From: JANQJD01 sp965601685
GTDB taxonomy: Bacteria; Pseudomonadota; Alphaproteobacteria; Rhodospirillales; Rhodospirillaceae
Length of the DNA: 64,000 nt
Direction: 5' to 3'
Assembly (NCBI GenBank): GCA_965601685.1
Contig: CBFCWI010000001.1
Coordinates: 496,001-560,000, forward strand
Each line of letters begins with the position of its first letter. Within the stretch, counting starts at the first letter, position 1. Under the pieces are notes generated by a model that had not been told where the DNA came from, searched no databases, and saw only the letters and a list, made by a program, of their open reading frames with translations. The position numbers and the translations under genes were made by a program. Shown one piece after another: positions 62,405-64,000 of the stretch.

Positions 62405-64000
62405 TCAAAATGCTTCCTCTGGTACAGCCATCACCGATTCTGCCCCAGCGGTTACCGCACTCAGGAGTCCTTCTGTTTGTGGTAAGAGACGCTCGGCATA
62501 GAATCGCGCCGTCATCAACTTAGTCTGCAGAAACGGCTTCTCGCCAGTTGCCGAGAGCCGAGTAGCTGCCAGGGCCGCCTTGGCAAACACAAATCCCCCT
62601 AATGTCAGACCGAACAGATGCAGATATGGCACAGCACCCGCCTGTGCTGTCACAGAATCATCCTTTGCTACCAGCCAGGCTGTTGCTTGTTCCAGAGCAG
62701 CACCTGCTTTCTGCAGACCTGTCTGCAAAGATTGCACAGCGCCCCCGGTCATGGCCAGAGCCGATATGGCAGCATGGATTTCGTCTATCATCTGCCGTGT
62801 GGCTGCACCCCTGTCTCGCAGTACTTTACGACTGACCAAATCATGGGCCTGTATGCCGTTGGTCCCTTCATAGATAGCGGCAATACGAGCATCACGTAGG
62901 TGCTGTGTGGCACCTGTGGTTTCGATAAAACCGGTACCGCCATGTACTTGGATCCCTAGATTTGCCACTTCGATTCCGACATCCGTGGACCATGCCTTGA
63001 CAATAGGAGTGAGCAGTGCGACACGAGACTCCGCTGTGCTTCGTACTTCCTGGTCTGGATGGTAGCGGGTCATGTCTATCTGTGCTGCTGTATAGTAAGC
63101 GACTGCTCGCGTCGCTTCAGTGAGGGCTTTCATGGTCATCAACATGCGGCGGACATCGGGATGATGGATGATACTCACAGATTCCGGGCTGCTGCCAAAC
63201 TGCAGTGCACGCCCCTGTATTCGCTCGCGAGCATAATCCCTGGCCTGCTGATAGGCGCGTTCAGCAAGCGCCACCCCTTCCAGTCCCACAGACAAGCGAG
63301 CATGATTCATCATGGTAAACATGTACTCAAGACCGCAATATGCCCTGCCAACCAGATAACCAATGGCACCATCGTCATCGCCCAGACTCATAGCTGCAGT
63401 TGGGCTGGCCCGAATCCCAAGCTTATGTTCCAGTGCTGAACACCAGATATCATTGCGACGGTCAAGTGAACCATCAGCAGCAATCAGGAATTTAGGCACG
63501 ATGAACAGGGAAATACCCTTAAGACCCGCTGGGGCATCTGGTATGCGTGCGAGCACGAGGTGGATGATATTCTCCGCCATATCATGCTCACCGTAGGTAA
63601 TAAAAATCTTTTGGCCGATCAAGCGATAGGTGCCTGGCTGGCCCGCCAGGGGTATAGCACGAGTCTGTATCCGGGATAAATCGGAGCCAGCCTGTGATTC
63701 TGTCAGATCCATAGAGCCAGTCCACTCGCCTGAGACCAGGCGAGGCAGAAATAGAGCCTTATGAGCCGCGGACGCATGCGCTAGCAGCAGTTCCACTGCA
63801 TTCTGAGTCAACATTGGGCATAGACCGAATGACATATTCGTTGCGTGCCAGATTTCCTGCACTGCAGTGTGCAGCACCCACGGTAGAGCCTGTCCACCAA
63901 ATTCGTGTGTGAATGGCAAGCTGTTCCAACCGCCTTCAACAAACTGACGATAGGCATCGGTAAAGCCTTCTGGCATACGTACTGTACCTGCCTCGAACAC
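62405..64000 (-). CDS. Acyl-CoA dehydrogenase (partial, 5' end outside the window)
   Basis: The visible 531 residues run from the middle of the N-terminal helical domain to the C-terminus, and the gene continues past position 64000. Flavin/substrate loops include MDLTESQAGSDLSRIQTRA and GQKIFITYGEHDMAENIIHLVLARI. GLRASPT-type residues read as LGIRASPTAAMSLGDDDGAIGYLVG. The C-terminal helical part has the glutamate-containing AAIYEGTNGIQAHDLVSRKVLRDRG and a long extra C-terminal domain. This is the 590-600-aa type with an added domain used for longer or unusual acyl-CoAs. The substrate is unknown. Confidence 0.93.
   Translation of the reverse strand: MFEAGTVRMPEGFTDAYRQFVEGGWNSLPFTHEFGGQALPWVLHTAVQEIWHATNMSFGLCPMLTQNAVELLLAHASAAHKALFLPRLVSGEWTGSMDLTESQAGSDLSRIQTRAIPLAGQPGTYRLIGQKIFITYGEHDMAENIIHLVLARIPDAPAGLKGISLFIVPKFLIAADGSLDRRNDIWCSALEHKLGIRASPTAAMSLGDDDGAIGYLVGRAYCGLEYMFTMMNHARLSVGLEGVALAERAYQQARDYARERIQGRALQFGSSPESVSIIHHPDVRRMLMTMKALTEATRAVAYYTAAQIDMTRYHPDQEVRSTAESRVALLTPIVKAWSTDVGIEVANLGIQVHGGTGFIETTGATQHLRDARIAAIYEGTNGIQAHDLVSRKVLRDRGAATRQMIDEIHAAISALAMTGGAVQSLQTGLQKAGAALEQATAWLVAKDDSVTAQAGAVPYLHLFGLTLGGFVFAKAALAATRLSATGEKPFLQTKLMTARFYAERLLPQTEGLLSAVTAGAESVMAVPEEAF

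Overview
The window looks like a piece of an alphaproteobacterial chromosome, most likely Rhodospirillales-like. Four things point there: a class I 5-aminolevulinate synthase (Shemin pathway), a metal-site variant of HemB typical of the group, the split three-gene transhydrogenase pntAA-pntAB-pntB, and a tolC - popZ-like (DUF2497) - valS order. A leuA-mreBCD-mrdA-rodA block and a yajC-secD pair next to a DUF815 ATPase fit the same picture. Base composition is close to even, with locally AT-rich gaps. I cannot name the species.

Layout. 1-4 kb: two unrecognised small genes, then a decayed 2-oxoacid:ferredoxin oxidoreductase (korA and korB, broken by frameshifts, stops and deletions) and a truncated ferritin-like gene. 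4-5.2 kb: an HpnL/LPG-synthase-type membrane protein, then tRNA-Gly(CCC) and tRNA-Phe(GAA). 5.5-14.6 kb: pntAA-pntAB-pntB, pcm, rhodanese, tolC, popZ-like, valS. 14.8-21.8 kb (minus): two malyl-CoA-lyase paralogues, a secreted unknown protein coupled to hemB, metY, a PCu(A)C copper chaperone and yqgE. 21.9-30.8 kb: a DsbD/ScsB-like reductase, M32 carboxypeptidase, cobO, cobQ, dedA, purE-purK. 30.8-41.5 kb: rpsD, lepA, hemA, aatA-gyrB, hrcA-grpE. 41.5-46.3 kb: kdsB, mlaA, a nicotinate phosphoribosyltransferase, an orphan LuxR-type response regulator and tRNA-Lys(CTT). 46.5-53.8 kb (minus): leuA, then the cell-shape operon mreB-mreC-mreD-mrdA-rodA, whose last four genes overlap by 4 nt. 54-64 kb: yggT, folD, hisF-hisE, a HIT protein, secD, yajC, a DUF815 ATPase, a flavin reductase, cspA, truA, and an acyl-CoA dehydrogenase running off the right edge.

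The genes are almost all core metabolism: heme, cobalamin, leucine, histidine, purine, folate, NAD, Kdo/LPS and the envelope. No mobile element, phage gene, CRISPR array or obvious novel multi-gene system was seen. The distinctive signal is erosion. There is a recognisable korAB pseudogene, several 300-750 bp gaps with no readable gene, and many short (9-17 bp) direct tandem duplications, including one that repeats the first 17 nt of a tRNA and two that are in frame inside genes. This pattern suggests relaxed selection and frequent replication slippage, as in a host-restricted lineage undergoing genome reduction; the lifestyle part is inference.
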